Shown here: positions 20,226-30,797 of the stretch, piece after piece
Numbering within the stretch: the stretch's first letter is position 1
Layout of the letters: every line of letters begins with the position of its first letter
Source: an uncultured Clostridium sp.
GTDB taxonomy: Bacteria > Bacillota > Clostridia > Lachnospirales > Lachnospiraceae
Length of the DNA: 64,000 nt
Reading direction: 5' to 3'
Assembly: GCA_947178475.1 (NCBI GenBank)
Contig: CAMWYM010000004.1
Span: 1 to 64,000 of the forward strand
Translations under genes and position numbers: made by a program
The notes under the pieces: generated by a model
Databases searched by the model: none
Told to the model about the DNA's origin: nothing
Seen by the model: the letters and a program-made list of their open reading frames with translations, nothing else

Positions 20226-20254
20226 ATTCTTCCTCCTTTCCTATAGTTAAGCGG

Positions 20255-21013
20255 CTAATAGGGCATCAGCTTCTTTGTAATATTAGCTGCGAAAGCCGGG
20301 TCCATCTGACCAATGACCTTCGCTCGGCTGTCAGCCTTCATCGCCCCAAGTATCGTTGCCACTGTATCCAGATTGTCACTCATTTTTTCCAATACAGCAG
20401 CCGCCTCTGCCGGTTTCATATTCTCATAGGTCTTAGCCAAATCCTTTAAATCTGCATTCGTAGAGCCTGACGAAACGACCTGTCGATATATTGCTTCCGC
20501 ATTGGCTGGATTGATACTTTCATACCACTCTTTATATGTATCGGCATCCGGAGCATTTTCTCCATAGACTATTTCATTATAAAATTCTTCTTTTTGCCGC
20601 TGAAATTCACTCTGACTCTCCTCAAAAGCTTTCAAGCGCTCCACTTCACTGGCTAAATCCGCATTTTCTTCCTTAAGAGATTTATTGGATGAACTAAGGT
20701 CTGAGTTTTCCTTCTCAAGCTGACTAATCATTTCCTTCGCCTGAGACAGAGTGGCAATCTGGTTCTCGTCACCGGATTCCTCCGCCTCCTGAGCTAATTG
20801 TTTCTCTGACGGTTCGGGTAAAACCTTATTCACCACCGGTACATCCTTCAAAATCGGGCGCAGTACATTATTGCCAAATCCACCGATATCCAGCTTAATC
20901 AACGCAATGATAATAGCAAGCCATACCAGAATAATTAATATTACAAAAAAGACTGATAAAATTTTGCTTCCTAAACTTTCCCCATCATCTTCATTTCTAT
21001 TTCTTTTTGCCAT
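20255..21013 (-). CDS. MotE-like flagellar protein (MgtE-N-like domain)
   Basis: 252 aa; N-terminal TM, coiled coil, C-terminal KTYENMKPAEAAAVLEKMSDNLDTVATILGAMKADSRAKVIGQMDPAFAANITK. Confidence 0.85.
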   Translation of the reverse strand: MAKRNRNEDDGESLGSKILSVFFVILIILVWLAIIIALIKLDIGGFGNNVLRPILKDVPVVNKVLPEPSEKQLAQEAEESGDENQIATLSQAKEMISQLEKENSDLSSSNKSLKEENADLASEVERLKAFEESQSEFQRQKEEFYNEIVYGENAPDADTYKEWYESINPANAEAIYRQVVSSGSTNADLKDLAKTYENMKPAEAAAVLEKMSDNLDTVATILGAMKADSRAKVIGQMDPAFAANITKKLMPY

Positions 21014-21018
21014 GGATT

Positions 21019-21471
21019 TTATACCTCCTCTGAACTGCCATTATATTGATAACTAACCAATTGGTCAATTTCTTTTATCTCTTCTGCGTTTAACTCCTGC
21101 TTAAACACCTCAAACTGATTCTCTTTAAGCTTTTCATGAATCTTTCTTTCTTTGACCGCTTCATTCATGAGCCGGATTGCCTCCTCAAGCTCCCGTTCAA
21201 TCTGTTCAATTACCATTTGTTGGTTGATAATATAATCTCCCATCAAAAGAATTGCATTTTTGCACTGTTCAATCTCCAAAACCACAAGCTGCTCGGATAC
21301 CAGCCCCATATATTCCTGCATATACTGCTGTCTGCGGCTTTCTAACCGTTCCAGTTCCTCCTCTGCTTCGTTCAATCGAGACCGCACTGTCATATAATTC
21401 TGCTTCGCCTGCTCCTCCAGCTTGTATTTAATATCCAGTATATTCTGCATTCGATAGAGAAATTTTGCCAA
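21019..21471 (-). CDS. fliJ: Flagellar export chaperone FliJ
   Basis: 150 aa all-helical; FLYRMQNILDIKYKLEEQAKQNY; follows fliI. Confidence 0.9.
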   Translation of the reverse strand: MAKFLYRMQNILDIKYKLEEQAKQNYMTVRSRLNEAEEELERLESRRQQYMQEYMGLVSEQLVVLEIEQCKNAILLMGDYIINQQMVIEQIERELEEAIRLMNEAVKERKIHEKLKENQFEVFKQELNAEEIKEIDQLVSYQYNGSSEEV

Positions 21472-21504
21472 TCTAAAAACCTCCCTTTTTCACAAAGCTC
21501 TGCC

Positions 21505-22818
21505 CTAGTCAAATATTCCAGTCATCATGGCAACCTCTTCATCAAACTGATATTTGGTCTCCACATCCTGCATCAGAAAATCATTCACCTGATGAATCTT
21601 GGAAATCGCAAAATCAATATCCGGATTAGAACCGGCTTTATATGCGCCTATATTAATCAAGTCCTCTGCTTCATTATAGGTTGCCAGTACGTTTTTGATC
21701 TTACCTGCAACCTGCTTGTGCTCATCCTGTGCAATTCCGCTCATACACCGGGAAATGCTCTGCAAAACATCAATAGCAGGATAATGATTTTTGTGTCCCA
21801 GTTTTCGGGAAAGAATAATATGACCATCCAAAATTCCCCTGGCCGTATCAGAAATCGGTTCGTTAAAATCATCACCATCCACCAAAACAGCATACAGCCC
21901 CGTAATAGACCCTTTCTCAGAATTACCTGCACGCTCTAACACCTTTGGCAGTTCAGAATACACAGACGGCGGATACCCTCTTGTCACAGGAGGCTCTCCA
22001 GACGCCAGTCCAATCTCCCGTTGTGCCATACAGAAACGGGTCATATTATCCATCATCAGCAAAACATCCTTACCCTGATCCCGAAAATATTCCGCAATCG
22101 CTGTTGCTGTTTTTGCTGCTTTATTTCGGATTAACGCCGGCTTATCCGAAGTGGCAATCACCACCACCGAACGTTTTAGACCTTCTTCCCCCAAATCCCG
22201 CTCAATAAATTCGCGAACCTCTCTTCCACGCTCTCCAATCAGGGCAATCACATTTACATCCGCCTTAGTGTTTCTTGCGAACATACCAAGCAGTGTAGAC
22301 TTACCGACACCCGACCCGGCAAAGATACCTATACGCTGCCCCTTGCCGACCGTAATCATCCCATCTACAGCCTTTACACCCAACGGAAGCACCTCAGAAA
22401 TAAGTTTACGCCGCAAAGCATCCGGTGGCGGTGCCTCAATGGGATAAGTTTCACTTAAGTTCAGCTCCTTCCCATCCATAGGCCTGCCCAGTCCGTCTAA
22501 AGACCGACCAAGCAGCTCCTCACCTACATGAACCTGCAGCGGTTCTTTTGTATTCTCTACAATGGCACCTAACCCGATACCCTCCACACTTTCAAAAGGC
22601 ATCAGTAAAACACGGCTATCACGAAAGCCCACTACTTCCGCCATAACCTCCTGTGTACCGTCCTTAGATGTGATTTTGCACAAATCATTTAATTTACAGG
22701 TAGGACCCACTGATTCCACAGTAAGTCCTACTATTTTTGCCACTTTTCCTAACTCCTTAACATAAGAACCATTCGCCAGAGAAAAGTACTGCTCATAATT
22801 AATTTCCAAAGAAATCAC
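21505..22818 (-). CDS. fliI: Flagellar export ATPase FliI
   Basis: 437 aa; GIFAGSGVGKSTLLGMFARN, VALIGERGREVREFIE. Confidence 0.97.
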   Translation of the reverse strand: MISLEINYEQYFSLANGSYVKELGKVAKIVGLTVESVGPTCKLNDLCKITSKDGTQEVMAEVVGFRDSRVLLMPFESVEGIGLGAIVENTKEPLQVHVGEELLGRSLDGLGRPMDGKELNLSETYPIEAPPPDALRRKLISEVLPLGVKAVDGMITVGKGQRIGIFAGSGVGKSTLLGMFARNTKADVNVIALIGERGREVREFIERDLGEEGLKRSVVVIATSDKPALIRNKAAKTATAIAEYFRDQGKDVLLMMDNMTRFCMAQREIGLASGEPPVTRGYPPSVYSELPKVLERAGNSEKGSITGLYAVLVDGDDFNEPISDTARGILDGHIILSRKLGHKNHYPAIDVLQSISRCMSGIAQDEHKQVAGKIKNVLATYNEAEDLINIGAYKAGSNPDIDFAISKIHQVNDFLMQDVETKYQFDEEVAMMTGIFD

Positions 22819-23736
22819 CTATTCCTCTTCCTTAATCATCAGCTTTAAGGAGGTCAGCAGATTATCCAGCTGAACATCCAGACTGACATCTACAATGCCG
22901 TGGTCTGTCTCAATCAGGCACTGCATCGGTGCAAGCTTTGCATCCGCAAATATTTCTATCTTAATACTCGGGTTCAACGCCCCATATATTGCATCCTTTT
23001 GCTGTAAAAGCGCTTCATAATCCTCATCAGATACCTTAATCACAAACTGTTTACTGTTATCCAAATCCTGCATCGCACAATTAATCATATAAAGCAATAC
23101 ATCTCTTTGCTGCTCAATCACTACACCGGTAACCGATGGAATCAGACGACATAATATATCTACCATCTTACTCTCGGTGTCCTTTAAAAGAGCCTTTTCT
23201 TTATCTGCAAAATCCGATTCCAAATCCTGCATACGTTGCTCAAATTTATCTGTCTGTGCCTTAATCGCTTCCTCGGCAGCAGCCATCCCCTCATTGTAAC
23301 CTGCTTGATATCCCTCTTCCTTAGCCTGTTGCTTAATCTGTTCCACGTCATCATAAGCAGCGGCACGCATCTGTTCCGCATCGTCGTGAGCCTGACTTAC
23401 AATGGACTCCGCCTCACTTTTAGCAGACCGGATCACCTCGTCTGCAACCTTTTTCAGTTCTATAGACATCCCTGCAGCATCGGATAAATCAGAAGTGTCC
23501 ATGGTCAACAAATCATCGCCAAAATCCACACCCTCTAATTCTGCATCTCGCAACATTGTCGCCGCCAATGCCTCCTCCATAGAAAGAGACGCTTCCTCCG
23601 CTGCATCATCAATCGCTTTTATAATTTTGCTTTCATTCGCATCAATGACAAGTGTGTTATCTTGAGAAAATGCAACAAAACCGGATTTAATCAAATTAGA
23701 CAATAATCTCGTCACCTCCACCACGGGAAATAACAA
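22819..23736 (-). CDS. fliH: Flagellar assembly protein FliH
   Basis: 305 aa; EEGYQAGYNEGMAAAEEAI heptads, C-terminal FliH domain; between fliG and fliI. Confidence 0.92.
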   Translation of the reverse strand: MLFPVVEVTRLLSNLIKSGFVAFSQDNTLVIDANESKIIKAIDDAAEEASLSMEEALAATMLRDAELEGVDFGDDLLTMDTSDLSDAAGMSIELKKVADEVIRSAKSEAESIVSQAHDDAEQMRAAAYDDVEQIKQQAKEEGYQAGYNEGMAAAEEAIKAQTDKFEQRMQDLESDFADKEKALLKDTESKMVDILCRLIPSVTGVVIEQQRDVLLYMINCAMQDLDNSKQFVIKVSDEDYEALLQQKDAIYGALNPSIKIEIFADAKLAPMQCLIETDHGIVDVSLDVQLDNLLTSLKLMIKEEE

Positions 23737-24712
23737 TCTCGCCAGTATCCTCTAATTTTCTTACAATATTTACAATCTTCTGCTGTGCATCCTCTACATC
23801 CTTTAACCTTATCGGTCCCATATATTCCATGTCCTCTTTGATCATAGCAGACAGACGAGAAGACAAGTTGCTGAAAATACAGTTCTGAACCTCCTCGTTG
23901 GCATTTTTGAGCGCAATAGCAAGCTCGCTGTTGTCCACCTCTCGGAGAACCGTCTGAATGGCACGATTGTCCAGCGTAAGGATATCCTCAAATACAAACA
24001 TTTTACGACGAATTTCATCCGCAAGTTCTGGTTCTTCCACTTCAAGAGTTTCCATAATATGCTTCTCAGTACTACGGTCTACCGTATTCAAAATAGCCAC
24101 AGTAGCATCTACACCACCCACAATGGTATAATCCTGATTGACCAGTGAAGACAATTTTCTCTCCAATACTTTTTCCACCTCTTTGATGACATCTGGACTG
24201 GTACGATCCATCAGCGCAATACGCTTTGCAACCTCAGCCTGCTTCTCTGGCGGAAGGGCACTCACCACTGCCGCAGCCTGACTAGAGGGCAAATATGCCA
24301 AAATCAAAGCAATCGTCTGCGGATGCTCCTCCTGTATAAAGTTAAGCAGCTGGGACGGCTCAGCCTTACGAACAAACTCAAAAGGTCTAACCTGCAAGGA
24401 TGCCGTTAATCTTCCAATAACATCCTTTGCCTTATCCTCACCAAGAGACTTGTCAAGCAACTCCTTTGCATAGCCAATACCACCCTCGGAAATATATTGC
24501 TGGGCCAGACAAACCTCATAGAACTCCTCCAATACCTGTTCCTTCAAGTCAGGAGGAACTCCTCTGGTATTAGCAATTTCCAGCGTTAAAGATTCAATCT
24601 CATCCTCTTTTAAGTGTTTAAAAATATTTGATGACTTCTCAGGTCCCAAAGAAATTAATAATATTGCCGCTTTTTGCAATCCTGAAATATCATCTCCAGC
24701 ATGCGCTGCCAT
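23696..24712 (-). CDS. fliG: Flagellar motor switch protein FliG
   Basis: 338 aa; GLQKAAILLISLGPEKSSNIFKHL, EHPQTIALILAYL. Confidence 0.97.
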   Translation of the reverse strand: MAAHAGDDISGLQKAAILLISLGPEKSSNIFKHLKEDEIESLTLEIANTRGVPPDLKEQVLEEFYEVCLAQQYISEGGIGYAKELLDKSLGEDKAKDVIGRLTASLQVRPFEFVRKAEPSQLLNFIQEEHPQTIALILAYLPSSQAAAVVSALPPEKQAEVAKRIALMDRTSPDVIKEVEKVLERKLSSLVNQDYTIVGGVDATVAILNTVDRSTEKHIMETLEVEEPELADEIRRKMFVFEDILTLDNRAIQTVLREVDNSELAIALKNANEEVQNCIFSNLSSRLSAMIKEDMEYMGPIRLKDVEDAQQKIVNIVRKLEDTGEIVISRGGGDEIIV

Positions 24713-24739
24713 ACAATCGCCTCCATTTATATCAATGTG

Positions 24740-26359
24740 TTAATCCCAATCATCATTTAACCAATTTCGCAAAAGAAGGGCAACTTCTTGAGGATTCTCA
24801 TCCACAAACCGTTCAATCTGCTGTCTGGTCGCCGATTTATCACTAAACTCAATATCCTCCAAAGTCTGGTTCTCCTTTGTCGTTGCAAGCAATGCCTCTA
24901 CAGAAAGCTCCGGCTCTAACTCTGTCACCTCTACCGGCTTCATTCCCTTAAACACAACAAAGCAGAGCAGTAAAACAATCAACAAAGCAAGGAAGAATTG
25001 AAGATAATTTGCAGCTACATCAATGGCACTTGTCTCCCGCGGATAAAAAAGCGGAACCTCGTATGCCTGAATCTGTATATTTTCAGTACTGATACCTGTT
25101 GCCTTTTCCACCAATGCATAAGTCTCAGCATCCACCTCAACCGGGGTACGCTCATCATTTTCTTCCTGAAAAGCCTCAAAATTTGTACCTCTAAGCTGTC
25201 CGGCCTTTTTCATCTTAGCCTCATCATAGATAATATATTTACTAAGTACAAGTGCAATTGTAGAATTTGCAGTATTAACTGTCCCTACAGACTGCTCTGT
25301 CACCGTTCGAGTCACGCTGTCATGATAGGTCTGCTTTACCACATTTGCATTACTATTCGCATTAGTACCATTTAAAATCTCATAGTCATTGACCGTTGCA
25401 TCATTGGAATCCGTTCCCGGTATTCCAACTGTACCGTCATTATTTTCCGCCGAATATGTATACTGTTCCACCAGAGGACCTGTATCCTCTTCCTCGTCGT
25501 CAGTATAATGATGCTCATCCTCTACAGTTGTCTTATTCAAATCCACATCCAGATTTGCCTTTACCTCTGCATCGTTATAAATTCCTGAATTGACAAACAG
25601 ACTTCTAACCTGATTCTGTACATTTTCCGTTACCTGCTGCTTAATTTTCATTGTTTGGGCAGCTGAACCAGATGCCGTGGAGCTGTCATTATCCCCTCCA
25701 AACAGAAGTTTTCCCGACTGATCCACAATACGAATAGAGTTGGTTGTCTTGTTGCCTAATGATGTTGCCACCACATTGGCAATACCTTCTACTCGCTCCT
25801 CCTCCAGCTCCTCTGTAGTGATCAACAGAACACTGGCAGTCGCCTCCTTATTCTCAGACAACAGCGAATTGGTTGAATCCGGAATATCAATCTGCACATT
25901 CGCCTGTTTAACTCCCTGAATCAATTCCAATTCCTTTACAATTTCATTCTGTGTATAAATCTTATTTTTCAGCTGTCTCTCACTGTCCGTTGTAGACATA
26001 CTGTTATCAAACAGCCAATCACGGTCTGTATCCTTATTCGTAGCAATATTATTCTCACCCAAAACAAGCCTTGCACTGGATTCATCCTTTTCATCAATAG
26101 TAATGGTCAATCCGTTACTTGATACAGAATAGGACGTAATTCCCGCCTCATCCAATACTGATTTTGCCGAAGCCGCATCTGTGGTATTATCAAAGGTAAC
26201 CAATTCTACATATTGCGAACGGTTCAACAACCAGATAAGCGCTACCAATGTCAATATCACTCCTGCAGATATTGATACAATTAATGTTTTCTGTTTACTT
26301 GTAAACCGATTCCAAAACTCAACAAGCCGAGTCTGAATGTCTTTTAATCTGTCTAACAT
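24740..26359 (-). CDS. fliF: Flagellar MS-ring protein FliF
   Basis: 539 aa; YcsC-like periplasmic domains, two TM, FliG-binding C-terminus ending VALLLRNWLNDDWD. Confidence 0.96.
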   Translation of the reverse strand: MLDRLKDIQTRLVEFWNRFTSKQKTLIVSISAGVILTLVALIWLLNRSQYVELVTFDNTTDAASAKSVLDEAGITSYSVSSNGLTITIDEKDESSARLVLGENNIATNKDTDRDWLFDNSMSTTDSERQLKNKIYTQNEIVKELELIQGVKQANVQIDIPDSTNSLLSENKEATASVLLITTEELEEERVEGIANVVATSLGNKTTNSIRIVDQSGKLLFGGDNDSSTASGSAAQTMKIKQQVTENVQNQVRSLFVNSGIYNDAEVKANLDVDLNKTTVEDEHHYTDDEEEDTGPLVEQYTYSAENNDGTVGIPGTDSNDATVNDYEILNGTNANSNANVVKQTYHDSVTRTVTEQSVGTVNTANSTIALVLSKYIIYDEAKMKKAGQLRGTNFEAFQEENDERTPVEVDAETYALVEKATGISTENIQIQAYEVPLFYPRETSAIDVAANYLQFFLALLIVLLLCFVVFKGMKPVEVTELEPELSVEALLATTKENQTLEDIEFSDKSATRQQIERFVDENPQEVALLLRNWLNDDWD

Positions 26360-26461
26360 AGTACTCCCTGCCGGATGTTATCATCCGTTTTTATTCATAT
26401 ATACAACCGCCAAACATTTTGCCATATTCTGCCAATACATTTGCCGGTAATGTATTTATTC

Positions 26462-26776
26462 CTATAACTGCATGTTCATAAGTTCCTTATATGCCTCTAA
26501 CGCCTTATTTGTTACACTAACCGTATACTGCAAGGAAATATTTGCCTTTTGCTGTGCAACCGCAAGGTCGTGTGTGCTGGTAGCATACCCCAAAGCAAAA
26601 TTCATTTCTGAGGTCTCTGCCGCATTCTGCAAATCGTCAGCTTCCTTATACATACTGATTGCCGAATTAAGTAAATTATCAAAAGCAGATTTGCTATCAG
26701 TTGTAACCTTTGCTGCATTCCTGTTATACAACATCGCATCGTTTTGTACGATATCATGAATCGAAGAAATTCCCAT
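26462..26776 (-). CDS. fliE: Flagellar hook-basal body protein FliE
   Basis: 104 aa; C-terminal QQKANISLQYTVSVTNKALEAYKELMNMQL. Confidence 0.94.
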   Translation of the reverse strand: MGISSIHDIVQNDAMLYNRNAAKVTTDSKSAFDNLLNSAISMYKEADDLQNAAETSEMNFALGYATSTHDLAVAQQKANISLQYTVSVTNKALEAYKELMNMQL

Positions 26777-26799
26777 TTTTTATCACCTGTCCATTTCCG

Positions 26800-27243
26800 T
26801 TAATCAAATAATTCTAAGCCCTTCATCGCCATTGACTTTGCCGCATTAAATGCCGTTGCATTTGCTTCATAGGATCGGCTGGCGTCAATCATATTGGTCA
26901 TCTCCGTCACCGTGTTGACATTAGGCAATGTTACATATCCATTCTCGTCTGCATCTGGATGCATCGGGTCATAAACCATAGCTCCTTCCGTTGTATCCTC
27001 AACAATCGCTGCAATCTTAACGCCCTTTGCATCGTAAGTCTCCAGCTTATTACTCAAAATATGATCAAAAGAAGAATTAGAATTCTCCCTAAACACAACA
27101 GTCTGTCTTCTGTAAACCCTGCCATATTCATCTCTTGTCGTATTTACATTGGCAAGATTCTGAGAAATAATATCCAATCTGGTTCTCTGCGCTGTCATTC
27201 CCGAAGCTGCAACATCCATCGCATTAAAAATACCACTAGCCAT
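26800..27243 (-). CDS. flgC: Flagellar rod protein FlgC
   Basis: 147 aa; FNAMDVAASGMTAQRTRLDIISQNLANVNTT. Confidence 0.96.
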   Translation of the reverse strand: MASGIFNAMDVAASGMTAQRTRLDIISQNLANVNTTRDEYGRVYRRQTVVFRENSNSSFDHILSNKLETYDAKGVKIAAIVEDTTEGAMVYDPMHPDADENGYVTLPNVNTVTEMTNMIDASRSYEANATAFNAAKSMAMKGLELFD

Positions 27244-27257
27244 CTTTCATCCTCCTA

Positions 27258-27665
27258 TCACTTTGATAATACCATTTTATATCTTGCAAATTCCTGTCCA
27301 ATCTGATCTAATAATGCATTATATCGTATCTGATTTTCTGCTAATGCTGCATTCTCCGTATCAATATCTACATTATTACCATCCAGCCTGTACGACAATG
27401 TCGAGGAATCCGTATAGATAAGTCCTCCAAAATCGGACAAGTGAGTATTAACCCCTGCCACTCTCTCATCCAGTGATTCATTGCCCATTAGTGCCATTTC
27501 CAAATAACTCTGAAAAGATACATCCTTGCGCTTATAATTCGGTGTACCTACGTTGGCAATGTTGTTGGAAATGATTTCATTTCTGGAATTTGCCGCATCT
27601 GCAGCTTTGTCCAATACGTTGATATAATTGTAAATATTGGTATTGATCATACCCATACCTCCCAT
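27258..27665 (-). CDS. flgB: Flagellar rod protein FlgB
   Basis: 135 aa; LDKAADAANSRNEIISNNIANVGTPNYKRKDVSF. Confidence 0.95.
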   Translation of the reverse strand: MGGMGMINTNIYNYINVLDKAADAANSRNEIISNNIANVGTPNYKRKDVSFQSYLEMALMGNESLDERVAGVNTHLSDFGGLIYTDSSTLSYRLDGNNVDIDTENAALAENQIRYNALLDQIGQEFARYKMVLSK

Positions 27666-27767
27666 CTTTCTGAATCTAATGTATTAATTTGTATAAAATA
27701 TTTGTTAACAGCAAGAACAGCAAAGGAATTCAAATAGAAATCACAAATCCGTTTGCCATTCTAAATC

Positions 27768-28541
27768 CTATACTCTATGCAGTTTATCTAACTCTTCAAA
27801 TATCAGGTCATTTAAAACCTTGATATATGTTCCCTTCATTCCTGCCGACTTTGTCTCAATAACCCCTGCACTCTCAAACTTCCGAAGTGCATTGACAATG
27901 ACAGAACGAGTAATACCTACCCTGTCAGCAATTTTGGAGGCTACCAGAATGCCTTCCATTCCATTCAACTCATCAAACACATTGACGATTGCCTCCTGCT
28001 CTGAATTGGATAATGTGCCGATTGCAGAACGAACGATAGCCAGCTTTCTGTTCTCCTCCTCTGATTCCTCATTGACACTACGCATCATCTCTAATCCCAC
28101 AACGGTAGTCCCATATTCGCTGACAATGATATCATCAATCGTATATTGTTCATTCTCTTTATACATAAAGACGGTTCCTAACCGCTCACCGGCAATATCA
28201 ATCGGAGAAATAATCGCCTGATAGTGTTCCAAATTATCAAATTCAAATCCCAATGTTGCCAGATTCACATTCTCCTTTGTGGACAGCACACCCAGTAGCC
28301 TTTCATTCAGCATCCTGTCAATAAAGCCACCCACATCCGGAACAATCAACTCTGTTATTTCACTGATATCCGAACGGTTTCTCAGCCCCAGAACCTTTCC
28401 TTTTCTGCTGATCACCATGATATCAGATTCTAAAATTTCACTTAAAACTTTGCAAATATCATTAAAGACAACCTTATGAGAACTGCTATTATGTAAAAGC
28501 TGGTTGATTTTTCTCGTTTTATCTAATAACTGTACACTCAT
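27768..28541 (-). CDS. codY: GTP-sensing global regulator CodY
   Basis: MSVQLLDKTRKINQLLHNSSSHKVVFNDICKVLSEILESDIMVISRKGKVLG; C-terminal HTH ASKIADRVGITRSVIVNALRKFESAGVIE. ORF track start 28628 over-extended. Confidence 0.97.
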   Translation of the reverse strand: MSVQLLDKTRKINQLLHNSSSHKVVFNDICKVLSEILESDIMVISRKGKVLGLRNRSDISEITELIVPDVGGFIDRMLNERLLGVLSTKENVNLATLGFEFDNLEHYQAIISPIDIAGERLGTVFMYKENEQYTIDDIIVSEYGTTVVGLEMMRSVNEESEEENRKLAIVRSAIGTLSNSEQEAIVNVFDELNGMEGILVASKIADRVGITRSVIVNALRKFESAGVIETKSAGMKGTYIKVLNDLIFEELDKLHRV

Positions 28542-28631
28542 AGGCTCCCTCCAATCGCATATATTGATTCTAACACAATTTTGAAACAATAACAACAATT
28601 TTATGAAAAGGAGGGAGCAAAAATGCATTCC

Positions 28632-30704
28632 TTATTTTTCCATAGGCTTTTCACACACATATCCACAGCCCTCATTACTGCACACAAGCTTGTTTCCCTT
28701 TTCCAACATAATATGGTCACATTTTGCGCATTTTACGGTTGACGGCTTCTGCCAGGACATAAAATTACATTCCGGATTATCAATACATCCGTAATATCTC
28801 CTGCCTTTTTTTGTCTTCTTTAACACAATATCCTTACCACAATTTGGACAAGGGACACCTGTTTTTTCATAATACGGCATAGTAAAGCGACACTCTGGAA
28901 ATCCCGGACAGGCCAAAAATTTACCATGTGGACCATATTTCACCACTAAATTCCGTCCACACTCCTGACAGATTTCCTCTGTCACCTCATCTTCAATCTT
29001 AATATTCTCCAGCTCTTTATTAGCTGCCTGCACCGCCGCATCCAAATCCGGGTAGAAATTCTCTACCACTGTTTTCCACGGTATTGTTCCCTCTTCAATT
29101 TTATCTAAAAGCGACTCCATATTTGCCGTAAATTCCGTATCCACAATAACCGGAAATCCCTTTATCATAATCTGATTCACTGCTTCACCAAGCTCTGTTA
29201 CATACAGATTGCGGTTTTCCTTCACGATATATCTTCTCGCTAAAATAGTAGATATAGTCGGTGCATAGGTGCTCGGTCTTCCTATTCCCAGTTCCTCCAG
29301 CTGTTTCACCAATGAGCCCTCAGTGAAGTGAGCCGGGGGCTGGGTAAAATGCTGTTTATCCACAAACCGATCCACTACAAGCTTTGTCTCTTTATCAATC
29401 TCCTTAAACAAATTCTTCTGCTCATCATTCTCATCCTCTATCGCATATACTGCCATAAATCCTTCAAAGAGCAGCTTCGTAGACACCGCACCAAACTCAT
29501 ATCCCTTTGCTTCCAGCTTCAGGGAAGTACTCTCGTACCGGGCAGACTCCATACAGCTTGCCAAAAAACGATTATAAATTAATTGATAAAGACGGAATTG
29601 GTCTCTGGACAACTGATCCTTAACCTGTACCGGAGAAAGTGTTACATCTGTCGGGCGTACTGCCTCATGAGCATCCTGTATTTTCTTACCGGTACCACCC
29701 TTGGGATTACCTGCTCCCACATACTCTTTTCCATACTTATCTGCAATATAATCCACCGCTGCGCTGTGTGCCTCTTCCGAAATACGAACAGAGTCGGTTC
29801 TCAAATAAGTGATCAGTCCCACACTGCCTCTTCCCTTTATATTGACACCTTCATAAAGCTGCTGAGCAATCCTCATTGTCTTACCCGTAGCAAAATTCAG
29901 CTTCTTTGATGCCTCCTGCTGCAGAGTAGATGTGGTAAAAGGTAATGGCGCCTTTTTGGTCCGGGGAGATTTTTTCAAATCTTTAACCGTCAGACCTGCG
30001 CCCGACAAATCCTCCAAAATCTGGTTCATCTGTTCCCTGGAATTAATCTCGGCCTTACCTTTAGGCGTTCTCTGAAGCTTTGCCAAAAAGGACTTCTTAC
30101 TTCCCTCAGCAGTAACCTCCGCCTCCAATGTCCAATATTCCTCCGGAATAAAATTATTGATTTCCTCTTCCCTGTCACAAATCAACCGAAGTGCTACAGA
30201 CTGTACCCGTCCCGCACTTAATCCACGTTTAATCTTAATCCACAAAAGAGGACTGATTTCATAGCCCACCAAACGGTCTAATGCCCGTCTTGCCTGCTGT
30301 GCATCTACCAAGTTCATATCAATATCTCTGGCATTTTTCAGAGAATTTTTCACAGCATTCTTGGTAATTTCATTAAATGCAATACGCTTAAATTTTTTAT
30401 CTTCTAATTTGAGTGCTTTAGATAAATGCCACGAAATGGCTTCCCCTTCCCGGTCCGGGTCAGTTGCAAGATAGACTTTATCTGCCTTTTTCACTTCCTT
30501 GCGAAGCGATGCCAGCAAATCACCCTTTCCTCGAATGGTAATATACTTTGGTTCAAAACCATGCTCTACATCAATACCCATCTGAGATTTAGGTAAATCC
30601 CGAACATGTCCGTTAGATGCTACAACTTCATAGCTGTTTCCCAGAAATTTTTTGATTGTTTTGGCTTTCGCCGGTGACTCCACAATTACAAGGTTCTTTG
30701 CCAT
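28632..30704 (-). CDS. topA: DNA topoisomerase I
   Basis: 690 aa; KNLVIVESPAKAKTIKKFLG, YLRTDS active site, C-terminal 4-Cys zinc motifs. Confidence 0.98.
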   Translation of the reverse strand: MAKNLVIVESPAKAKTIKKFLGNSYEVVASNGHVRDLPKSQMGIDVEHGFEPKYITIRGKGDLLASLRKEVKKADKVYLATDPDREGEAISWHLSKALKLEDKKFKRIAFNEITKNAVKNSLKNARDIDMNLVDAQQARRALDRLVGYEISPLLWIKIKRGLSAGRVQSVALRLICDREEEINNFIPEEYWTLEAEVTAEGSKKSFLAKLQRTPKGKAEINSREQMNQILEDLSGAGLTVKDLKKSPRTKKAPLPFTTSTLQQEASKKLNFATGKTMRIAQQLYEGVNIKGRGSVGLITYLRTDSVRISEEAHSAAVDYIADKYGKEYVGAGNPKGGTGKKIQDAHEAVRPTDVTLSPVQVKDQLSRDQFRLYQLIYNRFLASCMESARYESTSLKLEAKGYEFGAVSTKLLFEGFMAVYAIEDENDEQKNLFKEIDKETKLVVDRFVDKQHFTQPPAHFTEGSLVKQLEELGIGRPSTYAPTISTILARRYIVKENRNLYVTELGEAVNQIMIKGFPVIVDTEFTANMESLLDKIEEGTIPWKTVVENFYPDLDAAVQAANKELENIKIEDEVTEEICQECGRNLVVKYGPHGKFLACPGFPECRFTMPYYEKTGVPCPNCGKDIVLKKTKKGRRYYGCIDNPECNFMSWQKPSTVKCAKCDHIMLEKGNKLVCSNEGCGYVCEKPMEK

Positions 30705-30797
30705 GATTGGCCCCTCCAGTTATATTAATATCAAGCTGCAATATGATATACACTACGCTGTCTGTTCACATATGCTGCACATCATACAGTACCTCTG

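Noticed and set aside
26198-26215. GGTAACCAATTCTAC in fliF as a fourth copy of the intergenic element
   Set aside because: Only the GTAACCAA core matches; it is coding sequence and lacks the hairpin and flanks.
27666-27767. Promoter for the fla/che operon upstream of flgB
   Set aside because: AT-rich candidates exist (e.g. TTAACA...AATACA) but none fits spacing and sequence well enough to list.
30720-30790. Imperfect repeat GCTGCAATATG / CATATGCTGC upstream of topA
   Set aside because: Does not form a convincing stem or tandem repeat when checked base by base.
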